Shown in pieces: positions 1-6,822 of a stretch of DNA of 16,276 nucleotides. The DNA is from Oscillospiraceae bacterium (GTDB taxonomy: Bacteria > Bacillota_A > Clostridia > Oscillospirales > JAAYXM01), in contig JAFQVE010000128.1 of NCBI GenBank assembly GCA_017408185.1, positions 1-16,276 on the forward strand, in the 5' to 3' direction. The notes under the pieces were generated by a model, which had not been told where the DNA came from, ran no database searches, and saw only the letters and a list, made by a program, of their open reading frames with translations. Both the position numbers and the translations under genes were made by a program. Within the stretch, counting starts at the first letter, position 1, and every line of letters begins with the position of its first letter.

Positions 1-1
1 C

Positions 2-1807
2 CGTATTTTCTTCGCTCAATTCACCGGTTACTTTCAGAGAATACTCCTCCGGCACGGTGATGGTAACATCGCCTACCCGCTCCAGAGACATGAATCCCAG
101 GTTCACACTCTCTGTCAGGGTAGTATCCGCCAGTACCGTCAGCACGTTGGTACTGTCTTCCTCACCGGCAGTCACATCCTTGATGGCGGTGTAGTAGGAC
201 ACAACGCCGTCCCGGGTGACCTTAGCCACGATGGTCTGCCGGCAGTACTTACAGGTCTTGCCGTCGGAGGCAAAGACATGTGCGGACAGGTCTACCTCGC
301 CATACCACGCGCCGCAATCTTCGCACTGATAGCCCTTGCATGTCTGACCGATGGTTTCGTCGGGGGTGTGAGCTTCGGTGACGGTTACTTTACAGACGGT
401 ACAGATGAAGCTGTGCGTGCCGTCGCCGTTGTCCGTAGCTTCGTTGGTATTGCCACTGTGGTCGCAGACAGTGATTGTAGTTGTATAGGGTGTACCCGTA
501 GCATAGTCGGTACATTTCGCATCATTTTGGTCTTCGCCGTAGACAGAGAGAGTATAATCCCCCACAGCCAGTCCCGCCGGGATGATGATGGTGCTGCTTG
601 TAGCCAATACCACGTCATTGATGGAGCCGTAATAAATCAGCTTTCCGCTTGCATCGGTCAGGGTGGCTGTCACATTGGTATAGCCGGCATCCGTGAAAGT
701 ATCCAGCGCCGCATGGTTGATTGTTAACTCTGTTGCAGAATATCCCTCAGCGAACTTCGTCGTGCCGGTAACAGACGCACCGGTTGAAAAATCGTTGTCG
801 TCCTTTAATGTCACTTTCCACTCGCTGTCGCTGTAATCGGGAATAGGTGCTCCAAAGCTGATATGCCCTTCGTTGTTTGCAGCAGATGTGAAGAGGACAG
901 AATTCAGATTTAAGTTAAAAGCGGGGCGAACGTCGATGGAGCTGTTGGAAACAAGGCGGCCATTGCTAAAACACGCGCCGTCGAGACCTGACACGGTCGC
1001 CGCATTGCCATTATTATTGCCGGGGGAACGCAGCCACCACATGGCGCCTAAGCCGACTCCACCGTCCGCAGATACCTCGCCTGTTTCTCCGCCGCCTGCT
1101 GCATAGTCGGTATTGATTCCGATACGGCTGTTATCATTGGCAAAATAACTTGTGTTCCTTGCCTCTGCAATAGACAGCAGAAATACTTTGTCGGTAGTAT
1201 TATTTCCGCCCTCTGTTTGATAAACCGAGTTATCGACATTGACAACTGTTGTGTCTGCGATGGCAGTTTGATCTTTGGCAGAAAAGGCGGTATTTAAAAA
1301 ATTGTCGCTTGTGTAGTCAATGCCGCTGTCCCCACCAGTATTAAAAGAAGCGGCGTAGCCATTGAGCCATGAGCGCATGGTGCTTGTTTCCCATGTCACG
1401 CTCACATCTTTATCGTGATAATTAAAAGTATCAAGGGTTTGGTCGGAAAGCAAAAACAGTTTCCTGTCCGCATTTGACAGCACACGCCATTTGATGGGCT
1501 CAATTTTGTAGTACGGACCCTGCCCATTTTTTGTAGCAGTATCGCTTTTCATCCAGCCAACACCCTGTGCACCTTCTGTCGGCTCAGTATTTCCGAGGCT
1601 TGACTGCTGATATGTACCGAAATAAATGCTGCTTGCCTGCCCACCGCTGATATTTGCGGCAGTTCCGCTGTCCACAAGCTGTATGGCCTTTCCTGTGTCT
1701 GTTCCCGCTGCAAATGTCGTCAACATAAAGTTCGGTATAAATGTCATCAGCATAGCAAGTGTTAAAAGCCACGCTGTTAATTTGTGAAATCGTGTTTTTG
1801 TTTTCAT
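2..1807 (-). CDS. Secreted surface protein with DUF6273-like domain, 3' end outside window
   Basis: An open frame of 602 codons runs from ATG at 1807 to the window edge without a stop. Residues 1-34 look like a signal peptide: basic MKTKTRFHK, then a hydrophobic stretch ending near TTFAAG. Residues about 100-301 resemble DUF6273 (C-type-lectin-like fold): IKWRVL, a TSTMRSWLNG helix, WWLRSPG at 257-263 and a closing DVRPAFNLNL. Residues 325-445 look like a beta-sandwich. Residues 448-522 carry paired cysteines (C469/C472, C495/C498, C519/C522) and His, a repeat type common in Firmicute surface proteins. AAAGGA at 1820-1825 supports the start at 1807; in-frame ATGs at 1819 and 1828 have no better site. 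No anchor is visible because the C-terminus is missing. Leucine codons shift to almost all CTG in the last third, unlike the CTT-rich neighbours, which suggests acquisition. Role unknown; adhesion or binding is inference. Confidence 0.85.
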   Translation of the reverse strand, partial: MKTKTRFHKLTAWLLTLAMLMTFIPNFMLTTFAAGTDTGKAIQLVDSGTAANISGGQASSIYFGTYQQSSLGNTEPTEGAQGVGWMKSDTATKNGQGPYYKIEPIKWRVLSNADRKLFLLSDQTLDTFNYHDKDVSVTWETSTMRSWLNGYAASFNTGGDSGIDYTSDNFLNTAFSAKDQTAIADTTVVNVDNSVYQTEGGNNTTDKVFLLSIAEARNTSYFANDNSRIGINTDYAAGGGETGEVSADGGVGLGAMWWLRSPGNNNGNAATVSGLDGACFSNGRLVSNSSIDVRPAFNLNLNSVLFTSAANNEGHISFGAPIPDYSDSEWKVTLKDDNDFSTGASVTGTTKFAEGYSATELTINHAALDTFTDAGYTNVTATLTDASGKLIYYGSINDVVLATSSTIIIPAGLAVGDYTLSVYGEDQNDAKCTDYATGTPYTTTITVCDHSGNTNEATDNGDGTHSFICTVCKVTVTEAHTPDETIGQTCKGYQCEDCGAWYGEVDLSAHVFASDGKTCKYCRQTIVAKVTRDGVVSYYTAIKDVTAGEEDSTNVLTVLADTTLTESVNLGFMSLERVGDVTITVPEEYSLKVTGELSEENT

Positions 1808-2035
1808 ATTTATAACCATTCCTTTCATTGTATTAAAGACACAAAACAATATGTAATAAAATCAAAATGCATTGCATTTTGTACCATACCTCTTCACTCT
1901 TAACTTTTCCCTCTCACCTGTCTGAATTTATTCAGACTTTGTGTCCTCCTGAAAATTGTAATCCAACATAAAGGGATATCCCTTTGCTTTCCGATAAACG
2001 TATAAATTCTATACGCAAGACCTATATAAAGGAAT
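1808..2035. promoter_or_regulatory. Dyad-rich spacer upstream of the surface protein gene
   Basis: This 228-base AT-rich spacer holds no gene. It carries a chain of short inverted repeats: AAAATGCA/TGCATTTT around a single T (1864-1880), GTCTGAAT/ATTCAGAC around TT (1920-1937), the perfect palindrome AAAGGGATATCCCTTT (1970-1985), CGTATA/TATACG (1999-2015), and ATATAAAG/CTTTATAT (2024-2049), the last overlapping the stop of the phosphatase gene. Some may be operators for the surface gene or weak terminators of the gene before it. I could not pick a convincing -35/-10 pair on the minus strand. Confidence 0.45.
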
Positions 2036-2821
2036 TTATGTCTTTATATCCCGGATCAATATCAGCTCCGGCTTGCCTATATAGTTCAGATTATATTTCG
2101 CAACCATCCTCTCCGCTTTGGCAAGCGACTCTTTATCAAAGGCGCTTTCCGGCTCGTGCGCATCAAACCCGAAGGTGACGGGCGCCTTTTCCTCTCCTGC
2201 GACCTTCCAGAAGTCCTCACGCGGATAATGCCTTTCTCCGCGGATACCTAAGAAATTTATTTCAAGCGGCACATTCATCTCCCTTGCCGCGGCGCACAGC
2301 CTGCGCGCCTCACTGCGGTAAAAACCCGCATCTCCGGTAAAGTTAAAAACATCAGGATGAGCAATATAAGAAAAAACATTTTTACGCATCGCCGCAATCA
2401 CAGAATCCGTATACGCCGCAAGCTCTTCTCTGCTGTCCGATTCCTTCACCGTATGGCGCGCACCTTCGTTTTCCGGAAAAGTATAGTGCTGACCTAAAAT
2501 AAGATACTCTGCGCCCCACTTCACGGCATTTTCAAGCATTTCATCAAAAAGCTCCGGATAATACTCTGACTCAAAACCCACCTTTAAATCTATTTTGTCT
2601 TTATATTTTGTTCTGAGCGATAATATCTCTTTGCAATAATCCTCCGCCTCGCAAACAGGCACTCTGTAATGGGATTCCGTTCCGTCAGAAAAACGCAGCG
2701 GAATATGGTCAGAAAACCCCATATGCTTTATTCCGTTTTCTATTGCCGTAATAACATATTCCTCCGCTGTTCCTGTTGCATGGCCGCACCTGCTCGTATG
2801 AGTGTGGTAGTTATATTTCAC
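2036..2821 (-). CDS. hisJ: PHP-family histidinol-phosphatase (HisJ-type)
   Basis: This 261-residue cytoplasmic protein matches the HisJ branch of the PHP phosphoesterases, which remove phosphate from L-histidinol phosphate in histidine synthesis using a three-metal centre. Metal-binding motifs appear in family order: HTHTSRCGH (H6, H8, H14), GFSDHIP (D38, H39), GFESEY (E84), GQHYT (H112), IAHPD (H155) and FGFDAHEP (D220, H222). Length is normal. The start is GTG at 2821, preceded by AGAAGGAAA. It stands alone with no other his genes nearby, so a related phosphomonoester cannot be excluded as substrate. It has its own promoter, back to back with that of dusB. Confidence 0.8.
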   Translation of the reverse strand: MKYNYHTHTSRCGHATGTAEEYVITAIENGIKHMGFSDHIPLRFSDGTESHYRVPVCEAEDYCKEILSLRTKYKDKIDLKVGFESEYYPELFDEMLENAVKWGAEYLILGQHYTFPENEGARHTVKESDSREELAAYTDSVIAAMRKNVFSYIAHPDVFNFTGDAGFYRSEARRLCAAAREMNVPLEINFLGIRGERHYPREDFWKVAGEEKAPVTFGFDAHEPESAFDKESLAKAERMVAKYNLNYIGKPELILIRDIKT

Positions 2822-2859
2822 GTTCTTTCCTTCTTCTTATATAGTCTTGTCTGAAAATT

Positions 2860-2888
2860 ATTTTATCACAAAAAACTTTTTGATTCAA
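2860..2888 (-). promoter_or_regulatory. Sigma-A-type promoter for the PHP phosphatase gene
   Basis: On the minus strand TTGAAT (2883-2888) and TAAAAT (2860-2865) are 17 bases apart, with an extended -10 TGA just before TAAAAT. The predicted start lies about 30 bases upstream of the GTG start codon. Its -35 is only four bases from the -35 of the divergent dusB promoter. Confidence 0.5.
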
Positions 2889-2892
2889 GCTA

Positions 2893-2921
2893 TTGCCGAT
2901 TTATTTATAATATGATACAAT
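2893..2921 (+). promoter_or_regulatory. Sigma-A-type promoter for dusB
   Basis: TTGCCG (2893-2898) and TACAAT (2916-2921) are 17 bases apart. The ribosome binding site GGAGG (2942-2946) and the TTG start codon (2955) follow at sensible distances. A TATAAT at 2906-2911 is an alternative -10 but has no well-spaced -35. Confidence 0.45.
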
Positions 2922-2954
2922 AATTTCCGGAATATTCTACCGGAGGTTTTCTCT

Positions 2955-3923
2955 TTGAACATATCTGAAATTTTTAAAAACCGCCCGCTCGCCCTTGCTC
3001 CCATGGCAGGCGTTACGGATGCGGCGTTCCGCTCCGTTTGCCGTGATTGCGGTGCGGATATCACTTATACGGAAATGGTTTCCTCCCGTGCGCTTGTCTA
3101 TCAGGACAGCAAAACAGCCTCGCTTCTTATCCGAAACGAGGGAGAAAGCCCTTTCGGCGTTCAGCTTTTCGGCAACGACCCGCGCGTTATGCGCGAGGCG
3201 GCGGAGATTGCGCACGAGCGCACCGGTTGTGACTTTATAGACATAAATATGGGATGCCCTACTCCCAAAATCGTAAATAACGGTGACGGCTCGGCACTTA
3301 TGAAAAACCCCGCTCTTGCCGCGGAAATCGTGCGCGAAATAAAGCGCGGGGTAAACATCCCTGTAACGGTAAAATTCCGCAAGGGCTGGGATGGCGGAAG
3401 CGTAAACGCCGTGGAGTTTGCAAAGTCTCTTGAGGACGCGGGTGCCGATGCTCTTGCCGTTCACGGAAGAACGCGCGTAGCAATGTATTCCGGCCGCGCA
3501 GACTGGGATATCATCCGCGAGGTTGTGTCTGCCGTCAGCATTCCCGTTCTTGCAAACGGAGATGTTTTTGAGGGCGCTGATGCCGCAAAAATCCTGCGTT
3601 GGACAGGCGCGGCAGGCGTTATGGTGGGAAGAGCAGCGTTTGGCTGCCCGTGGATATTCTCGCAATGCCGTGCGGCAATTGACGGAAAAGATATCCCGCC
3701 CCTCCCCCCTCTCGCAGAGCGTCTTGATGTAGCGGAAGCCCAGATACGCAAAAGCGCGGAAAACACCTGCGAAAGAGTTGCCGCACTTGAAGCGCGACGG
3801 CATATAGCGTGGTATCTTCGCGGTGTTCGCGGCGCAAATTCATATAAAACGCGCGTGGTAAGCATCTCAACTCTTGATGAACTCCACCGCCTGCTCGAAG
3901 AGATAAAGCATACTTTGGGATAA
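2955..3923 (+). CDS. dusB: tRNA-dihydrouridine synthase DusB
   Basis: This FMN-dependent enzyme reduces uridine to dihydrouridine in the D-loop of tRNA using NAD(P)H. The 322 residues have the full family pattern: LAPMAGVTDAAFR at 14-26, INMGCPTPKI with the catalytic cysteine C101, VKFRKGWD near 139, HGRTR at 170-174 (FMN/phosphate side), IPVLANGDV at 196-204 and GVMVGRAAFG at 221-230. The C-terminal helical tRNA-binding part includes ARRHIAWYLRG (280-290), as in DusB. The start is TTG at 2955 with GGAGG eight bases upstream; no other in-frame start fits. It is transcribed alone, away from the phosphatase gene and towards the sugar operon. Confidence 0.93.
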   Translation: MNISEIFKNRPLALAPMAGVTDAAFRSVCRDCGADITYTEMVSSRALVYQDSKTASLLIRNEGESPFGVQLFGNDPRVMREAAEIAHERTGCDFIDINMGCPTPKIVNNGDGSALMKNPALAAEIVREIKRGVNIPVTVKFRKGWDGGSVNAVEFAKSLEDAGADALAVHGRTRVAMYSGRADWDIIREVVSAVSIPVLANGDVFEGADAAKILRWTGAAGVMVGRAAFGCPWIFSQCRAAIDGKDIPPLPPLAERLDVAEAQIRKSAENTCERVAALEARRHIAWYLRGVRGANSYKTRVVSISTLDELHRLLEEIKHTLG

Positions 3924-3964
3924 ACATAGCAGAACCGCGGCGATTGCCGCGGTTCTGCTATGTT
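3923..3964. terminator. Bidirectional hairpin between convergent dusB and the sugar operon
   Basis: Arms 3923-3941 (AACATAGCAGAACCGCGGC) and 3946-3964 pair perfectly over 19 bp around the loop GATT. The last base of the dusB stop codon and the first two positions of the opposing gene's stop (TAA on minus, 3963-3965) lie within the stem, so the hairpin fills the whole 39-base gap. Neither side has a clear T tract after the stem, so it may act as a terminator in both directions or as a 3'-end stabiliser. Confidence 0.7.
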
Positions 3965-5447
3965 AAAACATCTTGTTTATTTCTTCAACTGTCTTGCGTA
4001 CAAGCATCTCGCCGCCGACATGGCCGACTGTACCGCTGGAAACATATGCGCTGTAATGGCTTCCCTTTTCTGCCTTTTCGGTCGGCAGATAGCCGTCACT
4101 TCCGCAACAGAGCTGAACGATAAACGTCTGCGAAGCATGGGAAAGCGCGCGAATCTGATTGCCGAAATCGAGGAAGAGCTCATACGGGTTTGTTGCAAAA
4201 ACAACATCACCGATACGGACGATATGTACTTCAACCGTGCGGATATTATGATCCTGTTGATATTCATATCTCCCAAGAGTTCCTGCATGAACGTGCATTG
4301 CCGCAGTGTCCATATAATTGATGTCGCCTGTATGCTCCTTGAAAAACTCACGGATTGCGCGCGCTGCCGCATCACGCTCTGCCGGAGTTACGCGGCGAAG
4401 CGGAAGCTCAAGAGTAAGTTTTTTATGAACAAGCGGGCCCTCTGAGGTCTTTTCCGTAATTTCCTCAAACACATCGGAAATCTCATTCACAACGCGCTTG
4501 CCTATCTTCCACGTTCCCTTGATGTCATACATTGACGGGTCCGCACGGCGCACGGTTACGTTTTCACGGATAACGTTCGGGTCGGCAATCGGGGTTTCCG
4601 GATCCACCCAGCGGATAAGGTCACGCGGGCACTGGTCGCCTCCTGCACCGCCAAGACCGAGAACCTTGATGTCCTCGCCGTATTTCTCGCGGAGAAGAAT
4701 CTTCACCTTGCCCCAATAGTCGGAGGAAACATAGCTTCTCTGCTCAACAACCTGCGACGGGCAGGCAATATTTGCAACAACGCCCGTGAGCTTGTCGTTC
4801 TCGTCAAAGGTATAGAGAAGCTCAATGCCGTTATCGTTGCCACCTTCAAGATGCGTGAAATTTACGGTGTTCGTATCGCCCCACATTTTTGCACTGCCGT
4901 CGTCATAGCATACGCGACGGCACATTCCGACAGCCGCACGGCCAAACTCGTTTGCAAAAGATGCGGGTTTTAAGTTCTTATATGCCTCAATGCACGCCTC
5001 TGCGACTTTGCCCGGAAGGAATTCTGCCGCCTCAATGGGTGACATAACATCGTCCGTAAGCGGAACACGGTCTATGTACTTCACTCCCTCGGGCATATAT
5101 GCCTTTAGCGTTCCAAGCGTGTCGCCCACGGTCCTGTCACTTCGTCCGGCATATGAATACGAGGTGTGAGTATGGGTTGCAGCTACGATAATCGCATCTG
5201 TGTTTATTTCAGGGCATTTTTCCGAAACAATATCTCTGACATCTTTCATAAGGCTGCTGCTGACAGAAACAAGGTCTGCAGAGCAGAAGATAACATGCTC
5301 TTCTCCTGTAGCTATTGCCATTGCGGTAACGCTGAGCGGAGTTTCAACATACTCTGAAACGCGCTCATAAAACTGTCCTGCAAGACTTATCTTTTTATCC
5401 GGAGTTATATCAACTTCCGACCATCCGATTAAATATTTGTTCGACAT
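3963..5447 (-). CDS. Neutral/alkaline ceramidase-like hydrolase, last gene of the sugar operon
   Basis: The 494 residues resemble the neutral/alkaline ceramidase family, zinc amidases: GWSEVDITP at 8-16, CSADLVSVS at 55-63, ATHTHTS at 90-96 (zinc histidines), SSDYWGK at 241-247, GGAGGDQCPRD at 266-276, NPYELF with E423 and SDGYLPTEKA with Y453. Known bacterial ceramidases are secreted with a catalytic serine in GDxSPN and a second zinc histidine. Here there is no signal peptide, the serine position appears to be C273 and the histidine position C229 (ACPSQ). The protein is therefore probably a cytoplasmic hydrolase of another amide or ester. RBS AAGAAGGA lies before ATG 5447, 21 bases after the previous gene. 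Family placement is fairly sure; the substrate is unknown. Confidence 0.72.
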   Translation of the reverse strand: MSNKYLIGWSEVDITPDKKISLAGQFYERVSEYVETPLSVTAMAIATGEEHVIFCSADLVSVSSSLMKDVRDIVSEKCPEINTDAIIVAATHTHTSYSYAGRSDRTVGDTLGTLKAYMPEGVKYIDRVPLTDDVMSPIEAAEFLPGKVAEACIEAYKNLKPASFANEFGRAAVGMCRRVCYDDGSAKMWGDTNTVNFTHLEGGNDNGIELLYTFDENDKLTGVVANIACPSQVVEQRSYVSSDYWGKVKILLREKYGEDIKVLGLGGAGGDQCPRDLIRWVDPETPIADPNVIRENVTVRRADPSMYDIKGTWKIGKRVVNEISDVFEEITEKTSEGPLVHKKLTLELPLRRVTPAERDAAARAIREFFKEHTGDINYMDTAAMHVHAGTLGRYEYQQDHNIRTVEVHIVRIGDVVFATNPYELFLDFGNQIRALSHASQTFIVQLCCGSDGYLPTEKAEKGSHYSAYVSSGTVGHVGGEMLVRKTVEEINKMF

Positions 5448-5468
5448 ATTAAATCATCCTTCTTTCAA

Positions 5469-6818
5469 TTATTCGCTTATCTTATATTCTGCAATGAACT
5501 TCTCCTCATCTGCCGGCTGCACTCTGAAAAGAACCGCATCGCCCGGAGCGAGAGAAACGCTTATTTTATCCGCGTTTTCGCCGGCAAGCCCTTGCTTGCC
5601 GTCCTCACGGCTTACCTCATATATATTGAAGCTACCCGAGAGCGGAATATCCGCACAAAGCTCTTTTTCAAAATCACGGTTTAAAACAAACAGGTAATCA
5701 TTGCCGTAATCATCGCAAAGCTCACCGACAGAGGTGCGCCTCGGGAGATTGCCGGAGAGGATTTTGCTGTCTGCGATATTATCCTCAAAATCCTTATAAA
5801 TTTCGCCGTATTTGCCGTAAACCTTAACATCACTGCTGTGGTATACCGCACGGTTTGAAAGAGCGAGAAGTGTGTTTCCGAGCATTTTAAATTCCTCGTG
5901 GATTTTCTTCTGCTCATCAAAGAAATCACCCTTTGTGCCATCTGCAATAAGAACGGTCCTCTCTGTAGGATAAGGTGTCTCCGGATGAAGACCGTAACAC
6001 GTTCCCGTAACGGTATAATTCTGCAGTCCCTTTGCGCCGTAAAGCGCCCCGGCATACATCATCATACGCACCATCGGGAATGTGATTTTAACGTCCGTCT
6101 TATAAACATGGCAGGACTGGTAATAGAACCAGAACGGCAGATTGTATTTCCGCGCAAGGTTTCTTGCAACTGCAAGGTCAAGCCACATCGGCGAATCGTC
6201 AAGCTGCATTTCCTCGGTATATTCAAGCCCGGGATAAAGCCCGCAATAATTGCCGATAGGGTAATAGTCCATCGACAGAACCGGCGGCTCAAGCTCTTTT
6301 ATGTACTGCTCAAACGCATCGTAATACTTTCCGTTATCCCACGTCGGTCCGGGGTTATAGCTCGGCGGGAAAACCGAGAACATAAGAGCATCCGGATTCT
6401 CCTTCAGAATTATATCGCTCTGGCGTCTTGCCTCGCGGAAGAGATAATCATACACAGGCTCATCCCAGACGTAAAAGCCGACGGTGTGCTTCTTTTCCTT
6501 AAGCTTTCTTACAGTTTCACGGATAACATTGTCGTCAACCGGTCGGTCGTCATGCTTATACATCATACCGCTGAAAAGAGACAAATCCTGAAAGATAAGG
6601 TCAATGCCGTGCTTTTCACAGGCTTCCACCGTCTCCCAAACCTTTTCGTGGCTTCCCCAGCCAACCTCAAGAAGGTTAAAGCCCGCTTCTTTACAGTTTT
6701 TGATTGTCATATCGGTATCTTTGCCGATACAGTTGAAGGTTGAGAGCGCAAATTCGCGCTGTTTCCATCGAAAACGCGGATTTCCGAGCGGTTTTCTCTC
6801 ATATATTACGCTCTTCAT
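5469..6818 (-). CDS. Cytoplasmic glycoside-hydrolase-like TIM-barrel protein
   Basis: This 449-residue protein has no signal peptide. Residues about 20-330 look like a (beta/alpha)8 barrel of the glycoside hydrolase type: FNLLEVGWG (47-55), GIDLIFQDLS (71-80), VGFYVWDEP (113-121) with E120 at the usual acid/base place at the end of strand 4, VLSMDYYPIG (180-189), LPFWFYYQSC (227-236) and YGAKGLQNYTV (260-270). Residues 330-449 form a beta-rich tail ending LAPGDAVLFRV, as in many retaining glycosidases. The strand-7 position where a nucleophile Glu would sit seems to hold Q266, so catalysis is uncertain. ATG 6818 is four bases after the isomerase stop, with GAGG inside the isomerase end, so translation is probably coupled. 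The exact GH family was not recognised. Confidence 0.6.
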   Translation of the reverse strand: MKSVIYERKPLGNPRFRWKQREFALSTFNCIGKDTDMTIKNCKEAGFNLLEVGWGSHEKVWETVEACEKHGIDLIFQDLSLFSGMMYKHDDRPVDDNVIRETVRKLKEKKHTVGFYVWDEPVYDYLFREARRQSDIILKENPDALMFSVFPPSYNPGPTWDNGKYYDAFEQYIKELEPPVLSMDYYPIGNYCGLYPGLEYTEEMQLDDSPMWLDLAVARNLARKYNLPFWFYYQSCHVYKTDVKITFPMVRMMMYAGALYGAKGLQNYTVTGTCYGLHPETPYPTERTVLIADGTKGDFFDEQKKIHEEFKMLGNTLLALSNRAVYHSSDVKVYGKYGEIYKDFEDNIADSKILSGNLPRRTSVGELCDDYGNDYLFVLNRDFEKELCADIPLSGSFNIYEVSREDGKQGLAGENADKISVSLAPGDAVLFRVQPADEEKFIAEYKISE

Positions 6819-6822
6819 AATC

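Noticed and set aside
278..727. Open frame of 149 codons on the plus strand
   Set aside because: It is antisense to the uninterrupted 602-codon surface protein frame.
1826..1828. Upstream ATG at 1828 as start of the surface protein
   Set aside because: In frame but without a Shine-Dalgarno; the one visible (1820-1825) serves ATG 1807.
1945..1950. Minus-strand AGGAGG as the ribosome site of a small gene
   Set aside because: No ATG, GTG or TTG lies within 4-12 bases downstream.
1818..2035. Invertible promoter flanked by ATTCCTTT (1818-1825) and AAAGGAAT (2028-2035)
   Set aside because: The repeats are only eight bases, do not extend either way, and one copy is the surface gene's own ribosome site; chance is a sufficient explanation, and no recombinase is nearby.
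2937..3803. Open frame of 288 codons on the minus strand opposite dusB
   Set aside because: It lies fully antisense to a clear dusB, has no ribosome site or recognisable motif, and its Arg- and Cys-rich composition is that of a shadow frame.
5898..6743. Open frame of 281 codons on the plus strand
   Set aside because: It is antisense to the GH-like gene, which has barrel motifs, a ribosome site and tight operon spacing; the plus frame has none of these.
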